Source of the DNA: Ostrinia nubilalis | Taxonomy: Eukaryota; Arthropoda; Insecta; Lepidoptera; Crambidae | Direction: 5' to 3' | Assembly: GCF_963855985.1 (NCBI RefSeq) | Contig: NC_087111.1 | Location: 9,057,001 to 9,121,000, forward strand | Length of the DNA stretch: 64,000 bases | Part shown: positions 20,101-32,499 of the stretch, piece by piece | How the letters are laid out: each line of letters begins with the position of its first letter | Position numbering within the stretch: position 1 is the stretch's first letter | Program-made: the position numbers and the translations under genes | The notes under the pieces: model-generated | Database searches by the model: none | The model's input: only the letters and a program-made list of their open reading frames with translations | Told to the model about the DNA's origin: nothing

Positions 20101-23100
20101 AGCCCATCGATATTATTTTGTTATTAGATTAATTTTTGTTACTTTACAAAGTATAAAAAATAGATGGGGATCAAAGATCGTATAGAATAAAATCCAGCCT
20201 TGACTGGTTGGTTCCAAAATTGCAGCCACAGATTGTGATTGCAGCGGTGAGAAAGTGAGGTGGGTATCTGTAAAAATTTTTTTCGATATTGGTGTCATTC
20301 AAAACGTTTGTTCTCAAAGGGTATTTGAGCATTAAAGGAATGACTTTTCATCTCACACCTAAAATACTGTAATAACAAGTTACCAACGCAAAGGATACGC
20401 CGATCTCAGCTTCCTAGCCGTGTGTATCGGGCAGGGGATCATCAGGCCAGGGGTCAAGGTTCTCTGTCCCAGCATATTGGTGTGAGAGAAGTCACAAACA
20501 AGCAACAGGCTGGGTTTTCTAACTTACAGGAGCACAGAGCAAAGGATACGCCGATCTTAGCTTCCTCGCAGTATGTATCGGGCAGGGGACCATCGGACCG
20601 AGTGTCAGGGTTCTCTGTCCCAGCATATTGGTATGAGAGAAGTCACAAACAAGCAAAGGCTGGGATTTTTAACTTACAGCAGCACAGAGCAAAGGATACG
20701 CCGATCTCAGCTTCCTCGCAGTATGTATCGGGCAGGGGACCATCGGGCCAGGGGTCAGCGTTCTCTGGTCTAACATATTGGTGTGTGAGAAGTCACAATC
20801 AAGCAACAGGCTGGGTTTTCTAACTTACAGGGGTACAGAGCAAAGGATACACCGATCTTAGCTTCCTCGCAGTATGTATCGGGCAGGGGACCATCGGGCC
20901 AGGTGTCAGGGTCCTCTGGCCCAGCATATTGGTGTGAGAGAAGTCACAAACAAGCAACAGGCTGGGTTTTCTAACTTACAGGGGCACAGAGCAAAGGATA
21001 CGCCGACCTCAGCTTCCTAGCCGTATGTATCGGGCAGGGGACCATCGGGCCAGGTGTCAGTGTCCTCTGGCCCAGCATATTGGTGTGTGAGAAGTCACAA
21101 TAGGCTGGGTTTTCTAACTTACAGGGGCACAGAGCAAAGGATACGCCGATCTCAGCTTCCTCGCAGTATGTATCGGGCAGGGGACCATCGGACCGGGTGT
21201 CAGGGTTCTCTGGCCCAACATATTGGTGTGAGAGAAGTCGCAAATTAGCAATAGGCTGGGTTTTCTAACTTACAGGGGCACAAAGCAAAGGATACGCCGA
21301 TCTCAATTTCCTCGCAGTATGTATCGGGCAAGGAACCATTGGGCCGGGTGTCAGTGTCCTCTGGCCAAGCATATTGGTATGAGAGAAGTCACACACAAGC
21401 AACAGGCTGGGTTTTCTAACTTACAGGAGCACAGAGCAAAGGATACGCCGATCTTAGCTTCCTCGCAGTATGTATCGGGCAGGGGACCATCGGGCCAGGT
21501 GTCAGGGTTCGCTGGCCCAACATATTGGTGTGAGAGAAGTCACAAACAAGCAATATGCTTGGTTTTCTAACTTACAGGGGCACAGAGCAAAGGATACGCC
21601 GACCTCAGCTTCCTAGCCGTGTGTATCGGGCAGGGAACCATCGGGCCAGGTGTCAGGGTTCTCTGTCCCAGCATATTGGTATGGGAGAAGTCGCAGACGA
21701 GTAATAGGCGTGGGTAGCTGGCGCCGTGTCGCACCGCGCCGCAGCCGACCGCACGAAGCGACCACACTGCGAGTTGGCTGAAGTGGCCCCATACTGCACC
21801 CCTGGAAACAAGCATTACCTATGCTGTAATGAATTGTTGGATAACTAGCTTCATAAAGGCAACTCACGTCTATCATATGCATTTACGCCCGTATTAAAAA
21901 ACGATGCTTGCTTAAGTGAAGCAGCAAATCGAACGCACAGCGTTGAATAGAGCTGAGATTGGTTCGTGTGTGACCCTGTGCGTCCACGCGCACTGTGAGA
22001 TCTCATAGTAATGTTTGTGAATAGCGTTAATATTGTACCGATATATTTTTAGTAGACATTTCTATCCTGGCAGGTGACAATAGATATTATGAGTCGCTAA
22101 GTGGGTTGTACAAAATAATAATAATAATAATAAGCCCCGCAGGGCAGCTTTGTGGCGAGCTGTTGGTGAGTAGCGACACCACGGGGCCAGTTGTTAACCC
22201 GAGTGCTCCCGAGAGTCGGTCAAGACCCTCGTCTTCGGCTTGCCGAAGTGGAATCCGAGAGGGTCTGCAGGACTTTCACCTCTGGCTTGCCTTAACCGGC
22301 CGGCCAGAGTGGAGTCGCTAGAGCTATATGCTCCAGGGGTGGAAGTGTTAAAGGGCATAACGCCGCGAGTAACCTCGGAGAAAGCGCAGCACACCTCTCT
22401 ACACCCCTGAGCTGGCAGACGCCAATGTTGCCCCTCAGTCCGGTCTATACGACTCATGACGCCAGGGGGGGCCCATTTAGTCGCTGGCTAGTCACCGCCT
22501 GCCATTTTTTCAGTCAGAGACTATGAACCAGGCAGGTGTCCCGTAGTCTCCATCCATAGCCCAGCAACCAGTCCCTCCATCCTTCATCCATAACCCTAGT
22601 CCATTCTTCAATAACTGCAATAGCTCCTGTGCACTGGCTGGGGATGGTCTCTGGCTACATCCCATGATGTAGTCAGAGACTAGATCCAGCATGTGCACCA
22701 CTTTCACTTTTGTCGATTATTTTGCGCTTAAAACGGCCTCTACGTGTTGGATCTGTATCCCCACGCAAGCCTTATAAAGGACCGGGCCACTTTTGACCCG
22801 TGAGCTCCAAAGCGTACAAACATAATAATAATAATAAAAAAAAGTCACTACCCTGGATTTTGTCTTTATCAATCTTCACAGACGTTTGAAATGGCTCAAT
22901 CAAATTTTGACAATCAGGCGGATTTTCGTTCAACCTTTAATTAAAAAATGTTCACTTACTTGGCAGTCATCCTAAAAGGAGCGGTCAACTGGTGAGGCTG
23001 CACTCTTCTCCGCTCGCCCCACCAGGCATCGAACACCCGCCTAATGGCTCGCTGTGCCGTCAGCGTCTCTGAGTCACTGGATCTACGCCAGCGCACTTCA

Positions 23101-25323
23101 CCAACAGTTTGACCCGCGTAAGGGTAGCGCACTGGAACATAGATAATCATAATATCTTCATTGCTTCATAGATAGACTAAGGTTTATTAGATACCTAAAT
23201 ATTTATCTTTGACAGATGCGCACTTTTTGACCGGAACCCCTGGAAACTGGGGATAGTTTGAATGAAACATAACTCAGAAATTGACCGCAAGTTTATTTGG
23301 ATTGGATTCAAAAGGAACTATTCCGCTAGACTATTTTGGTAAAGCTACTTCTTCTGATACAAGCAATATAATTTAGCTTAGGTAATTGTAGGGCCAAAAT
23401 ATTAGAACATCAGATAGATACCTACCTGTGGCTCTGCAGTCGTCGTGGACGAAAGTGCACTGGTCTGCGAGTCTCTGTGCAAGTATGGCCAGTTCTCGAT
23501 CCCATTCCTGGAAAACAATAAAATTAATGGTGTCGTAAAATTCATCTTGACGACGTTACACAGGATCACAATGACTAAGACGTAATCTCTTGCGGTGGTC
23601 ACTTTTTAATATGTATAAAGCAGGTAGCCCTGTTCTAATTATGTGCCCAAACAACTGCACGCAGGAAGATTTTAATGAATGCTACTGACAACGCCACTCT
23701 TGTAGCGGAGTTTTGGGCTGACACTGTAAGTATAAGCAGGCCTGTTCATCTCCGCGAGTTTATATCGAAAACAAAACACGCACGATGGCCCACCTACAGG
23801 ATACTATTCGACAAGGCCTCACATACGAGCGAACATTGACTCACGCACGCGTATTCTTGTGTATGATGGAAGAAAATAAAGAAAATGGTGTACTGTGCAG
23901 TATTTAACTGCCTAAATAATAATAAAAACACAGAATGTACTTTTTTAGTTGCCTCAAGACACTGAGAGGTAAATAAGTAGTTAATATTATTTATGATAAT
24001 TCATGCTTAATCATGTATTTCCTCCGCCATTTTCCGCAGTTTGGCACCTCACGTCACATCATTTTACCGAAGTCAGCCCTATACTTAGCTTCGGCGCAGT
24101 GCCGATCACTGACGTTTGTCAACAAAATGGTGCTTGACTCTTGAGACAGGCTAAATTACACCATATTGTTAATAACATTAAGCATACATTTTTTTAAATA
24201 CCTTCGCGAAGTAAAACTTCTGTACGTAGTACTTATTATTATTCTGTGGTAGGTATAAGCTTTGTTGTCGACACGACAAGAAGAAGTAGGTAAGCTATAC
24301 TTTGAGAGTTGATACTTACTTATCTGTCGCAGCAGAATAAAAGAAGTTATCTGCTGTTAGTAACGCAATATAAATACTTAGATAAATAAGAAACTCACAA
24401 CAAGCATCATGACTTCTGGCTTCGGAAGGTGGACGCCTCCCCGCACTCTCTCTGTGCCCGAAGCTATCCTTTGTCGCCGCCTAAGTACAAAACTAGTTTA
24501 CCAATAATTATCATGTATGAGGCACATTTTAAAGAATTTTGATTCTATTTAATTACTGTTTAATTAAACAAAACGGTTTAAAAGCAGTTATAAGTTAAGT
24601 GGGAATGGTAAAGGGTAGGTAACCTACTAAAGGATAAATTGAGAAAGAGTTAAGTCAGAAAATATGTCACCTGTTAATGTAATGTGTGATGAAATGCTTC
24701 AGATCGTTGTGAAATTGTATCGGACGGTAGTTCTTGCAGGAAATCCCGGGACCAGCCTGAAACGTTTAGAATGCTCTCTAAAAATCATGAGGGTAGAGTG
24801 AGTAAATAAATAAGAGAGATATTGTATTGGAAGAGAGTTTTATATCAAAAGCTTTGTCCTGACAAGTGGAATGTAAACAACAAAGGGACCCCTAGGCAAA
24901 GTAACATTTTTGTGATAGTTTAGGTAAATCACAGGTTTAAATGGTCAAATCGCTGCAGGGGGAGAAACGAAATACATACAAATTGATTAAGTAAGTATTT
25001 CTGAATTAGGTACAACTGTTACGTTCGTAACTTTGTCTAGGGGGGCTAAGAGTGTGTCATGCAGATTTCATCTCGGACGCGGGATTGCCCCTAATGCGTG
25101 CACAAACACACACGTGTCCTTTTCATACAAGTAGGTATGTATTTAATGTCCTAAAGATAAATTGTATACGCACATCAGGAAACTGGCAGCCTACATGCCT
25201 CCCTTTCCCTTGACACAGCCTTCGGTACCGCACGGCGCAGTAGGGCTGGTCGTCCACCAAGCCCGCTGCGGTCCAAGATGCTGACAGCGTTAGGTAGAAC
25301 AGAAGGGAAGAGACTATAGGCAT
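17108..25323 (-). CDS. Secreted CAP-superfamily (antigen 5-like) protein with acidic C-terminal extension
   Basis: Ten core exons on the minus strand: 25174-25323, 24671-24756, 24399-24480, 23426-23507, 22960-23131, 21576-21801, 19820-20057, 19209-19341, 18532-18655 and 17108-17200 (1,386 nt, 461 aa), all phase-compatible. A signal peptide (MPIVSSLLFYLTLSASW) leads to YCAVRYRRLC, then RRRQRIASGTE, EWDRELAILAQRLADQC, RYPYAGQTVGE, and the CAP signature regions HFSQLAVWS with AVGCGAVRHG and LLVCDFSHTNMLGQ. The expected histidine of the first helix is not obvious. After CAP the protein continues with a low-complexity acidic segment (EADTEEEDDDDETTTE) and a charged tail ending FNPSWMRRQGNK. CAP proteins are extracellular and mostly of unproven activity. 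Optional extra exons are listed separately. Confidence 0.85.
17360..17545. mobile_element. Palindromic MITE, copy 1 (pair with 53524-53706)
   Basis: TAAGAGTAGGCGCACACCGT at the left end and ACGGTGTGCGCTTACTCTTA at the right end are inverted repeats, with CGGCCGATAGTTTAGTCGG and its inverted counterpart inside. The second copy is over 80% similar by eye. Confidence 0.8.
17773..17822 (-). CDS. Candidate 50-nt frame-shifting cassette exon of the CAP gene
   Basis: This has a clean acceptor (TTTTTAATTTCAG) and donor (AAAG then GTAATA) and lies between the last two core exons. Skipping it joins exon 18532-18655 in phase to 17108-17200. Including it shifts the frame and gives a different short C terminus ending at a TGA a few codons into the last exon. 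Usage can only be decided from transcripts. Confidence 0.45.
17893..18060. repeat. Non-LTR tail family fragment
   Basis: GCCAAATGACGTCCACAGCT, AAGGCCTCCCCTAAGGATT and GACCGGTCCTGCGC match the fragments at 8517 and 54417. It lies in a CAP gene intron. Confidence 0.6.
18115..18455. repeat. Degenerate GGTTACGGATA simple repeat
   Basis: Repeated short words TTTCGGTTA and GGTTACGGATATT occur on both sides of the inserted retrotransposon tail, covering much of the intron. They look like a decayed microsatellite. Confidence 0.5.
18178..18238 (-). mobile_element. Non-LTR retrotransposon tail, short copy
   Basis: CATCATCATCATTTCAGCCA followed by AGGACGACGTCCACTGCTGA and CATAGGCCTCCCCC. It is set inside a local run of GGTTACGGATA-type repeats (18120-18180 and 18380-18450). 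Confidence 0.7.
19533..19690 (+). mobile_element. tRNA-derived SINE
   Basis: CACGACAGCCGAACGGTGAA with GGGTTCGAATCCCACCGCCA (box B) and the body ATCGTGGTGAGCCCACTTGT, then TTTAGCTTTTATGAGAGGCT. Same family as 9966-10108. Confidence 0.75.
19691..19800. repeat. Dispersed repeat, inverted partner of 42590-42760
   Basis: AATAGGCACTAACAGGGCAG and ATGTACCATCCTAGACTGCA, then GGTGCGATTGCGGTCAAATA. The same words appear in inverse orientation at 42600-42680. Confidence 0.65.
20382..21801 (-). repeat. Tandem array of duplicated CAP exon units (about 150 bp each)
   Basis: Nine units end to end. The rightmost is the real exon 21576-21801; the others repeat its 3' half plus donor. The donor CCTGTAAGTTAG (plus strand acttacagg or close variants) recurs near 21571, 21420, 21269, 21118, 20976, 20825, 20675 and 20524. 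Each unit also has CAG before AGAACC (or close variants), so an 87-nt, phase-0 cassette of 29 codons (RTLTPGP, then PCPIHTARKLRSAYPLLCAP) with both splice sites is present. The cassettes I read through are open. The leftmost unit lost the donor and would end in a stop. The gap between cassettes would be a 64-bp intron derived from coding sequence. Actual inclusion in mRNA is unknown. Confidence 0.85.
22108..22830 (-). mobile_element. 3' region of a non-LTR retrotransposon, truncated
   Basis: About 720 bp of GC-richer DNA is bounded by ATT-type trinucleotide runs on both sides (22115-22135 and 22822-22840). On the minus strand it starts CGCTTTGGAGCTCACGGGTC, and ends GCTGCCCTGCGGGGC followed by (TTA)n. 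A trinucleotide 3' tail and no intact ORF fit a 5'-truncated LINE. The family is not identified. It lies in the intron upstream of CAP exon 21576-21801. Confidence 0.5.
23640..23735. repeat. Dispersed repeat shared with 1955-2055 and 62870-62930
   Basis: CAACGCCACTCTTGTAGCGG preceded by an ACTGCAGGCAGGA-like box occurs at all three places (inverted at 62870). No coding function was recognised. Confidence 0.55.
23739..24250. mobile_element. Non-autonomous element family Q, copy 1
   Basis: Begins AGGCCTGTTCATCTCCGCGA and ends TACTTATTATTATTCTGTGG. It shares TTTGGCACCTCACGTCACA, CAGTGCCGATCACTGACGTT and CCATATTGTTAA with 52455-52933 and 57772-58563. About 500 bp, with no protein recognised. Confidence 0.7.
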
Positions 25324-26365
25324 TGCTGAAAGGTTAAACGTTTGTTAAGATAATCTTTGATTCTAATAGCACTTCGTTTGAAGCAAAGGACGTCCACTGT
25401 GACTGCTGAACAAAGGCCTCTCCCAATGATTTCCAGTTTGTTGCGACGCTTCTTCTCAGCACTTGCCAATGTCTCGAAGCGCTGGTAGGGCAAAAAAGAA
25501 TGAGAGGTGTATAGGCTCCTTGACTTTTTGACGATTTGTAAGTACTAATTCAGTTAGTCTATGATAATAATTTTGATTTTTTTGGTAGAGGCCTGTATCC
25601 AGCGCCTGTTACTTTTATGAGGTCGTTTGTCCACCATGTGGGTGGATATCCCACGCTGCACTTGCCGGTACGTGACCTCCGCCTATTCCAGAAACTTGCT
25701 GCCAAAATAGCCATCATATTTTCGTACCATTCTCTCCATCTTGCTGATCCGTTGGTTTATAAAGTAGACATTTATTGCAGCATTCAATATTCTAGATCAA
25801 GACTTTCTGTTAGTAAACTAAGTTATTTACTTACTTATTAACATCAATGAATTAGAATAACTGCAACTGTTGATCTTCTTCAAAATATGATTTCTTTATT
25901 AAAACCGTTGAGTTTGAAATGACAATGAATCTTGCTTTTTCATGTGAAACAAATAATACTATTCAACATTTTTGATTTATTTTCTAAAGTGTGCGACACG
26001 CGTACAAAATTGCAGAACTAAAAGGGTCCAACTTCACATAACTTTCTCTAAAAAATTAAATTAATACAAAACTTGTGGTAGGCGATACACAAATGTCATG
26101 TCCTACAAAAATATGTCGTGAATGACGTAGGTGACAAGAAGTGAAGTAAAGCAGAGAGAAGAAAGAGGTTGGGGGAAGAGTGTGAAGAGGTCAAATTAAT
26201 ATTTTTATTGTTATTGACCTGTAAGACCATGCAAAAATATTCATTAATTTCTTTTATGAGTGTATTAATACACAATAAACATGCTTTATAACTGGTTCAC
26301 ATGCATACCAGTTCCTTGTACGTGTCATGACAGGACTGTGTAGTATAGGCATCCCTGCCCCCCTA

Positions 26366-26482
26366 GACAAAACGCACTTTTTGATCGAATCGAAAATCGA
26401 ATCCGTCAAAACTCCATACAAAAAAGGGGCTTTTCGACCACTTTTCGACTGGTTTGCGATTATAATTTGCACTTTGTCTAGA
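26366..26482. mobile_element. Small TIR element
   Basis: CTAGACAAAACGCACTTTTT at the left and TTTGCACTTTGTCTAG at the right are inverted repeats. The interior has TTTTCGACCACTTTTCGACT. About 115 bp, MITE-like. Confidence 0.6.
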
Positions 26483-27340
26483 CCCACTGCATCTGGATAG
26501 CAAAACGTTAGATTTTTTTGCTTTGACTGGCATACAAAAGACTGCAAAAGTGCAAACTCTCGGATGTACAGGCAAGCAAGGACGTAAATTGCATGCAAGT
26601 TGAGCTTGCAAATGTAATCCATATTGCGCTATTTACCTCCATAATATGCCTTAAACAAGCATGCACGCTACTGTTTCGAGGCACATGTATTGCCACCTTT
26701 ACTTGTCTTTTTTTTGTCCTTTTAAGTCCAGTTTACGAAACGGCTCGTTAAAACAGGTTATAATAGTCATTCTGAAATCTAAAAACCTACTCTTTACATA
26801 ATTATGGGTTCCGCATATTTGCTCAATAATACACAAAAGTTCAATCGATTATTTTATTATGAAATACAATAATTTATGTGACAGGATATTTACAACGCAT
26901 TAACGTTTAGGCTTACACACTAATACTATGTCAACAATAGTACAATACGCTATACTATGCATATGTTACAGGAGTGACTGAGTGCAAGTGACGTCATTGG
27001 AACTCTGAATTTCATAAATTAACGGCTTCAGATTCAAATTAACGGACATAATAAAATGGCTACTGAAGTTAACTTTGGAAGATAATGCAATTTTATTGTG
27101 GAAGTTTGAACTCTTTAATAGGAACTATTCCATCAAACCTTAATCTGGTAATTTAAATGTAATTTGATAGAGAATGAATAGATTTCCTAACTAAGAGGAA
27201 ATTACAAAACTTGGCACCATATTGAAAGCACACACACATGCGTGAAACACACTTGGGAAAAATACTATTTTAATATTATTTTAGGTATATTAGGCATATA
27301 CAAAATCACAAAACATAATTATGTAATAGTTTACGAGACT

Positions 27341-27459
27341 GATGCCCGTTTCCACCATTTATCCCTATTTTTAAGTGACCCCTATGAAAACAAAAATCTG
27401 GTAATGTGTTACCATAGGGGTCACTTAAAAATTAGGGATTGATGGTGAAAACAGGCATG
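27341..27459. mobile_element. Palindromic MITE
   Basis: TGCCCGTTTCCACCATTTAT, then TTTAAGTGACCCCTATG, is mirrored by CATAGGGGTCACTTAAAAA and GGTGAAAACAGGCA. Confidence 0.7.
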
Positions 27460-28448
27460 ATAATCTGGAGTACCACCACTAGTTCATTTATAAGCTGTCA
27501 AAACGCGACTCCCATAGATTGTGTATAAAGGGATGGTCTATGACGTCACCAATTTAAATATTTGTTTCATAGCTACTGAAATATAATTTAAAGAAGTTCC
27601 TTTTGGAATTATTGTTTAAAGGTTGTTTAATACTCAATTATTATTAAGTATTTAAGAGTTCACACTACGTCACTCGCACTTTTAATATTGTTCACAACTT
27701 GATGCTTGGCATGCAAACAATTCGTATATTCTTACTAATATTCTAACGGACAAGCTTTACTCGCATTATTTTTGTAAAAAACAACTTTCCACATACAAAA
27801 TGAGATTACGAATTAATAATTTTGTCTAACATAAATAATAATATTCATTTGGAGTCCATCTTTAAAAAAGGGAATACAAATCGATGAGCCACCTACGTTT
27901 ATTGTCTTATAAACTAGTAAATAAATAATGATTTGTAAATATTATAGTCTTTTTTGACTATAAATAAATGCTATTATACAAAAAATACAGGACATTTCAT
28001 ACAGTTATGTAAATCAGATTAGAATAATAATATTTCGGTAACATAATTCAATCAGTAATAATTTTATTGGAGGAATTAATTGAAAATAATAATATTTAAC
28101 ATTAATGAGGTGAACAAAATGAGCAATGTATACAACTGAGAAGTAATAATAATACTATTATTATTAAAAATAAATTAACTATTTAAAAGGCACGTGTGAA
28201 ATTATGAAAAAATCGGGACAAAATAAAAATCAAACTGTCTATTTGTTCATATTTTTGAAAACAAATGATTATAATAAAAAAAATTGTCGATTCAGTTGTG
28301 TGTAAGGAAAACACGGTAGATTTATTATTATCAACAATTAAAAATGTCTTTTATATTGAACTACAATAATTAAAAATACAATATTGCCTTTGTCTAACGA
28401 TTGCTTACGTTGGCAGTCAAATTGGGAATAACGGGGGACGAAGAATTG

Positions 28449-28638
28449 AGACGATTATCACACTGCACCGCGCTCCGCCGCGGTCCGCGTGGCTACATAT
28501 AAAGAATCCCGCGCGCAGACGCGTTTTCAGTGTGTTGTGCCGCGCGTGTTTTCTTACAAACTGAGGTACTTGCATACAATGATTAAATCTGTCTTCCCGC
28601 GTACCGCGGCGGAGCGCGATGCAGTGTGATAATCGCCT
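28449..28638. mobile_element. MITE with GC-rich 40-bp terminal inverted repeats
   Basis: CGATTATCACACTGCACCGC then GCTCCGCCGCGGTCCGCG at the left matches the inverse of CGCGTACCGCGGCGGAGCGC and GATGCAGTGTGATAATCG at the right. It stands out as GC-rich in an AT-rich setting. Confidence 0.75.
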
Positions 28639-29390
28639 GAGTTTGTCTAATTTGTTAATTTAAATGAGTAGGTAACAGCCAGATAAAGAGAATATAATAG
28701 GTATAGTCTACATCACACGTTTGTCGCGATATTAGAATCTATTGCCAGGAAATAAGATGCCTATTAGCTCGATAATATGCTGACATTTGTACATACACTT
28801 TGGGGCGTAGTATGAGTTATCAAACGTATTCGACATGTAGTGTGTTAAAAAAATCTATGAAGATTTTAGTTACTGAAAATATCCACTAGGGACTCTATAC
28901 AATCCATTTAATGTCACTTTTTTACGCTGTCGATATTGAATGCGTTTAACGTAAACTCACACTACACCCTCTTGATTTGATTTGATTTGAATATATTGTT
29001 CTAAAGGGCCTGTAATGGAAGACTAAATGAGAAGGGTTTCAGGAGGCTTACTTAATTTAATCCTGAGAATAAAAGCAATACAGTTGAAATAAATGACAAC
29101 TTTTAATTTTAGACTGTATTAACTTTGACACTAAGTTCTAATTAAGCCTTTACTGAGCATGTTTAAGGGATAATCTGTGGATGTTTAGGGGAAAAAACTT
29201 TCCAAATAAAAGAAGAGTTCAAGCTCTTTGTGGGAACGAATTAAGGTAAACTATAATTTATAAATGAGTTTTATGATAACGAATCTTACGAGACATTTAT
29301 TTTATTTAAATTTTATTGCTCGATTCGCCTAAACTACAAAACACTCATATTTTGAAGCATGACATTTTATAAAAACATGTTAGGCCCAGA

Positions 29391-29590
29391 ACAGACGGTG
29401 AAACGCAACTGCAACGAAACTGCAACTTTGTGATGATTCTGATGAATGAAACTGAAACTGAAAGTTTCAAACTGGTCGCGTCATGTGTGGTCTCTCAACG
29501 GACGCTATGGCAGAAACTTAGATGCAACTCAAAAGTAACTAGCAGTTGCAGTTTCGTTGCAGTTGCGTTTCACCGTCTGTTCTGTGCCTT
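29391..29590. mobile_element. TIR MITE family R, copy 1
   Basis: GCCCAGAACAGACGGTGAAA, then CGCAACTGCAACGAAACTGC, at the left is inverted at the right (GTTTCACCGTCTGTTCTG). An inverted-orientation copy is at 56861-57066. Confidence 0.8.
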
Positions 29591-32499
29591 AGTGATTTTT
29601 TGAAAAGCTAAATGAGTTGTTTTTAATTATGAGATCATTATTTTATGATGATTTGAAATAACGTATGTGGAAGGGAAGTGGAGGATTGATCTGGTATAGC
29701 AATGAAAATAATTTTCTAACAAATGTTCTTCCATATCATATCTAATAGATTTCTTCGTCTAATTTTATTGTTATTATACAAAATCAAAATCTACAAAGGT
29801 AAAAATTGGGACTCGTATGCATTTACGCATAAGGTTGTTAATTTTGGCAGTTTAATCTATTTATTATGATTTGAACTTTATATTATTGGAGAAAAATATT
29901 ATAAGGTTTATAAAGCTATTCATAAATAAACAATAAAAATGTTGAGATTAGTTACAGAAGGGAAAAACAACAATTTTTAGCATATTTTTCGTTTATATTG
30001 TCTTACCACAACTTTATGCGAAACGTGAAGTCTGCTATAGCTGCACCATATGCTATAGAAATTTGCAAATCAAAAAGCCCAACTTTTCCAAGGATTTTTC
30101 TATAGCTATAACATTTAGTAATTTGAGTGAACCGTTTGTGATTGCCTGAGACAGTAAAATCGTTGTTTAAGTAGATTTTAACATAAATATTTTATACATC
30201 AGACATTTTTATTGCAAAATACTACCTATTACGACTGCTTAAAGTTAACACGCAACAGTGCTAAACTTTTGTAGAGCATTCATGTTTTTTCGTGAGATTT
30301 TTATTGCGGGCGCTTTAATTTTTTTAATTGTTAATTCTGGAACTAATCTCAACATGTATAATAGGGAATTTCATAACTATTATGATGACTATCGTACAAT
30401 TTATTACAACTAATCTAAAACTAGCGGGTGGTGCGTCAAATTGGCAACTATTCGAGGAATATGTGTAAAACTAGTCAATATACTTCTCTGGTTACTAATA
30501 AAATAGAAAACTAGGAAGATATTTAACTATTCTAACTCCACAAAAGAAATGAGGTTCAATATTTACAAAATACATTCGAAAATAAAAAATAAAGTAAATA
30601 ATTCGACGCAACACCCGTAATAATACAAATAAATGCCACCATACAAAACAAAAATAAAATTTTATACACCATTTACACGTCAGTCGTAAGAAAAATATAA
30701 ATATCATTATATAGTCTTGTCAAAGCTGCTTATGTACAACTATATTAAGTGTAATAGTTATTTTTACGTATTACATGATATTTTAACTATGTTATTTTTA
30801 TATTTGTGATGTTATTATACTACTTGACTACGTCGTTGTCAGTATTAAGATGCCGAGTGGAAATTGCAATGTATATTTATAATTAATACGAATAACGGAC
30901 TATTTCATCACTTTTCATAATTCATTAATTAAGAATAATATTTTTAACAATCTTAATAACGAGTTCAGTGCTTTTGCGTTTTCTACAAGTTACAATGAAC
31001 CACAAAATCTATTCTAGAATGTATGAAAATACATTAAATTTAATTTTTTTAGTTATAATTTTATTTATTTGCAAAATTCATTTTTACAAGCAATAAAACG
31101 TAGAAAAACGCAAGCTTATGTCGACGACTACGCTCTTAAATTGAACGAAATAAATTATGTTTTATTTATACTTTAACATTAATTCAATAGAGAGATTTCT
31201 TGCAAGTATTGGTTGGTTGTTTGAACACAATACATTTTGACGTTTATTATAACGTACATAAAGTTAATTTCGCTGCGACACACTAGCTGCCTAAGGTGCA
31301 CTCATGACGTGATATAAATATAATTATTTGGCAACATTGTAAGCGGAAGTCAGTGATTTTTTATGTGTACACCCTAAATGTGATGTTTAAACGTATTTAT
31401 TTTATTAATTATTAATTAACAGTAACAGTTGATGGCTTATTCTGAAGATGTTCGTTCATGTCTAGAGATTCAACAGTTTTAATATAGTTAGCAAGAAAAG
31501 TTTCCAAATATTAATTTCATTTATAAAATTATGAATTGAATTGAAGCGTCTTTTCTTGCCAACTGGACATTGGCTATAATTTATTCTACGAAATCATCAA
31601 ATTCCTGACTTTAACAATGCACAAAATTTCAAAAAATTCATCAGATCATTCATTAAATTCGCAAAGACAAGTAATTAATAATTACGATACACACCTCTCG
31701 CTCTAACAGTCTGAAGATAGAGCGAGAGGGGTGTAGCTGACGCGACTCCCAATTCAATCCATTATCCGTTCGGTTTGTACTAGCCATGAATTGAAGATAC
31801 ATATCAAAGTCTACTGTAAAAAAATATTTCATCTCACCACCAAAATATACAAATATGGATCATAATGGCAGACATATTGCTGTCGCTACTCTGGCACAGT
31901 TCACTTCTTAACAGCGGTTGGTGTGGGAATGTACAGCTAAATTAATTGAAAAATGACTACTATTATTTTGTTTCTTTCTTTACTATTTTGAAGCTTAATG
32001 TATGGACATACAGTTCAAAATCTATTGGTTAATGCATTATTTTGTGGATCTACTACCATCAATTTTACATGAATTTAAAGAAAATTGTAGAAGCCAGTCC
32101 ACACGCTATAGAAGGGACGTCCAAAAACGTAATGGCTGCGAGAAACATATTTAAAGAGAGACGCACTTTCTTTTAAAATAAATAAAATTACTAAGAAAAT
32201 GCTAGATTCAAAGGGTCATTTAGACCAATCATAATCCTGGGTCTATCTTTAAGTTTGAAGTTAGTTTTTATACCGAGTACGGTATAGAATTTGGCTATAA
32301 AATAAAAATAAATAACTACCCACAACAGCCGCTGTAACGCACACCCCTACATCTGTACAAACGCAATAATGTTGAGTATTATATTGAGCAACGCACTAGA
32401 TATCTATATACATCACTTACATTACACTTATATACATTGGTGTTGTATCCTGTAACAATAGAAAACATTCTTGTTAGTAAATAACGACAGTAAAATAAT

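Noticed and set aside
20422..21570. Plus-strand repeated frames (MYRAGDH...) as a repeat protein
   Set aside because: They are antisense to the CAP cassette array, whose minus strand has splice sites and CAP similarity.
20382..21801. CRISPR-like array (regular units)
   Set aside because: Repeats and intervening sequence are all part of the same unit, there are no unique spacers, and the setting is a eukaryotic gene.
24100..24180. Regulatory CRE/AP-1-like GACGTTTGTCA clusters
   Set aside because: They recur identically in all copies of mobile family Q and reflect the repeat.
28970..28995. TTGATTTGATTTGATTTGAA as a regulatory motif
   Set aside because: A short three-unit simple repeat, expected by chance in AT-rich DNA.
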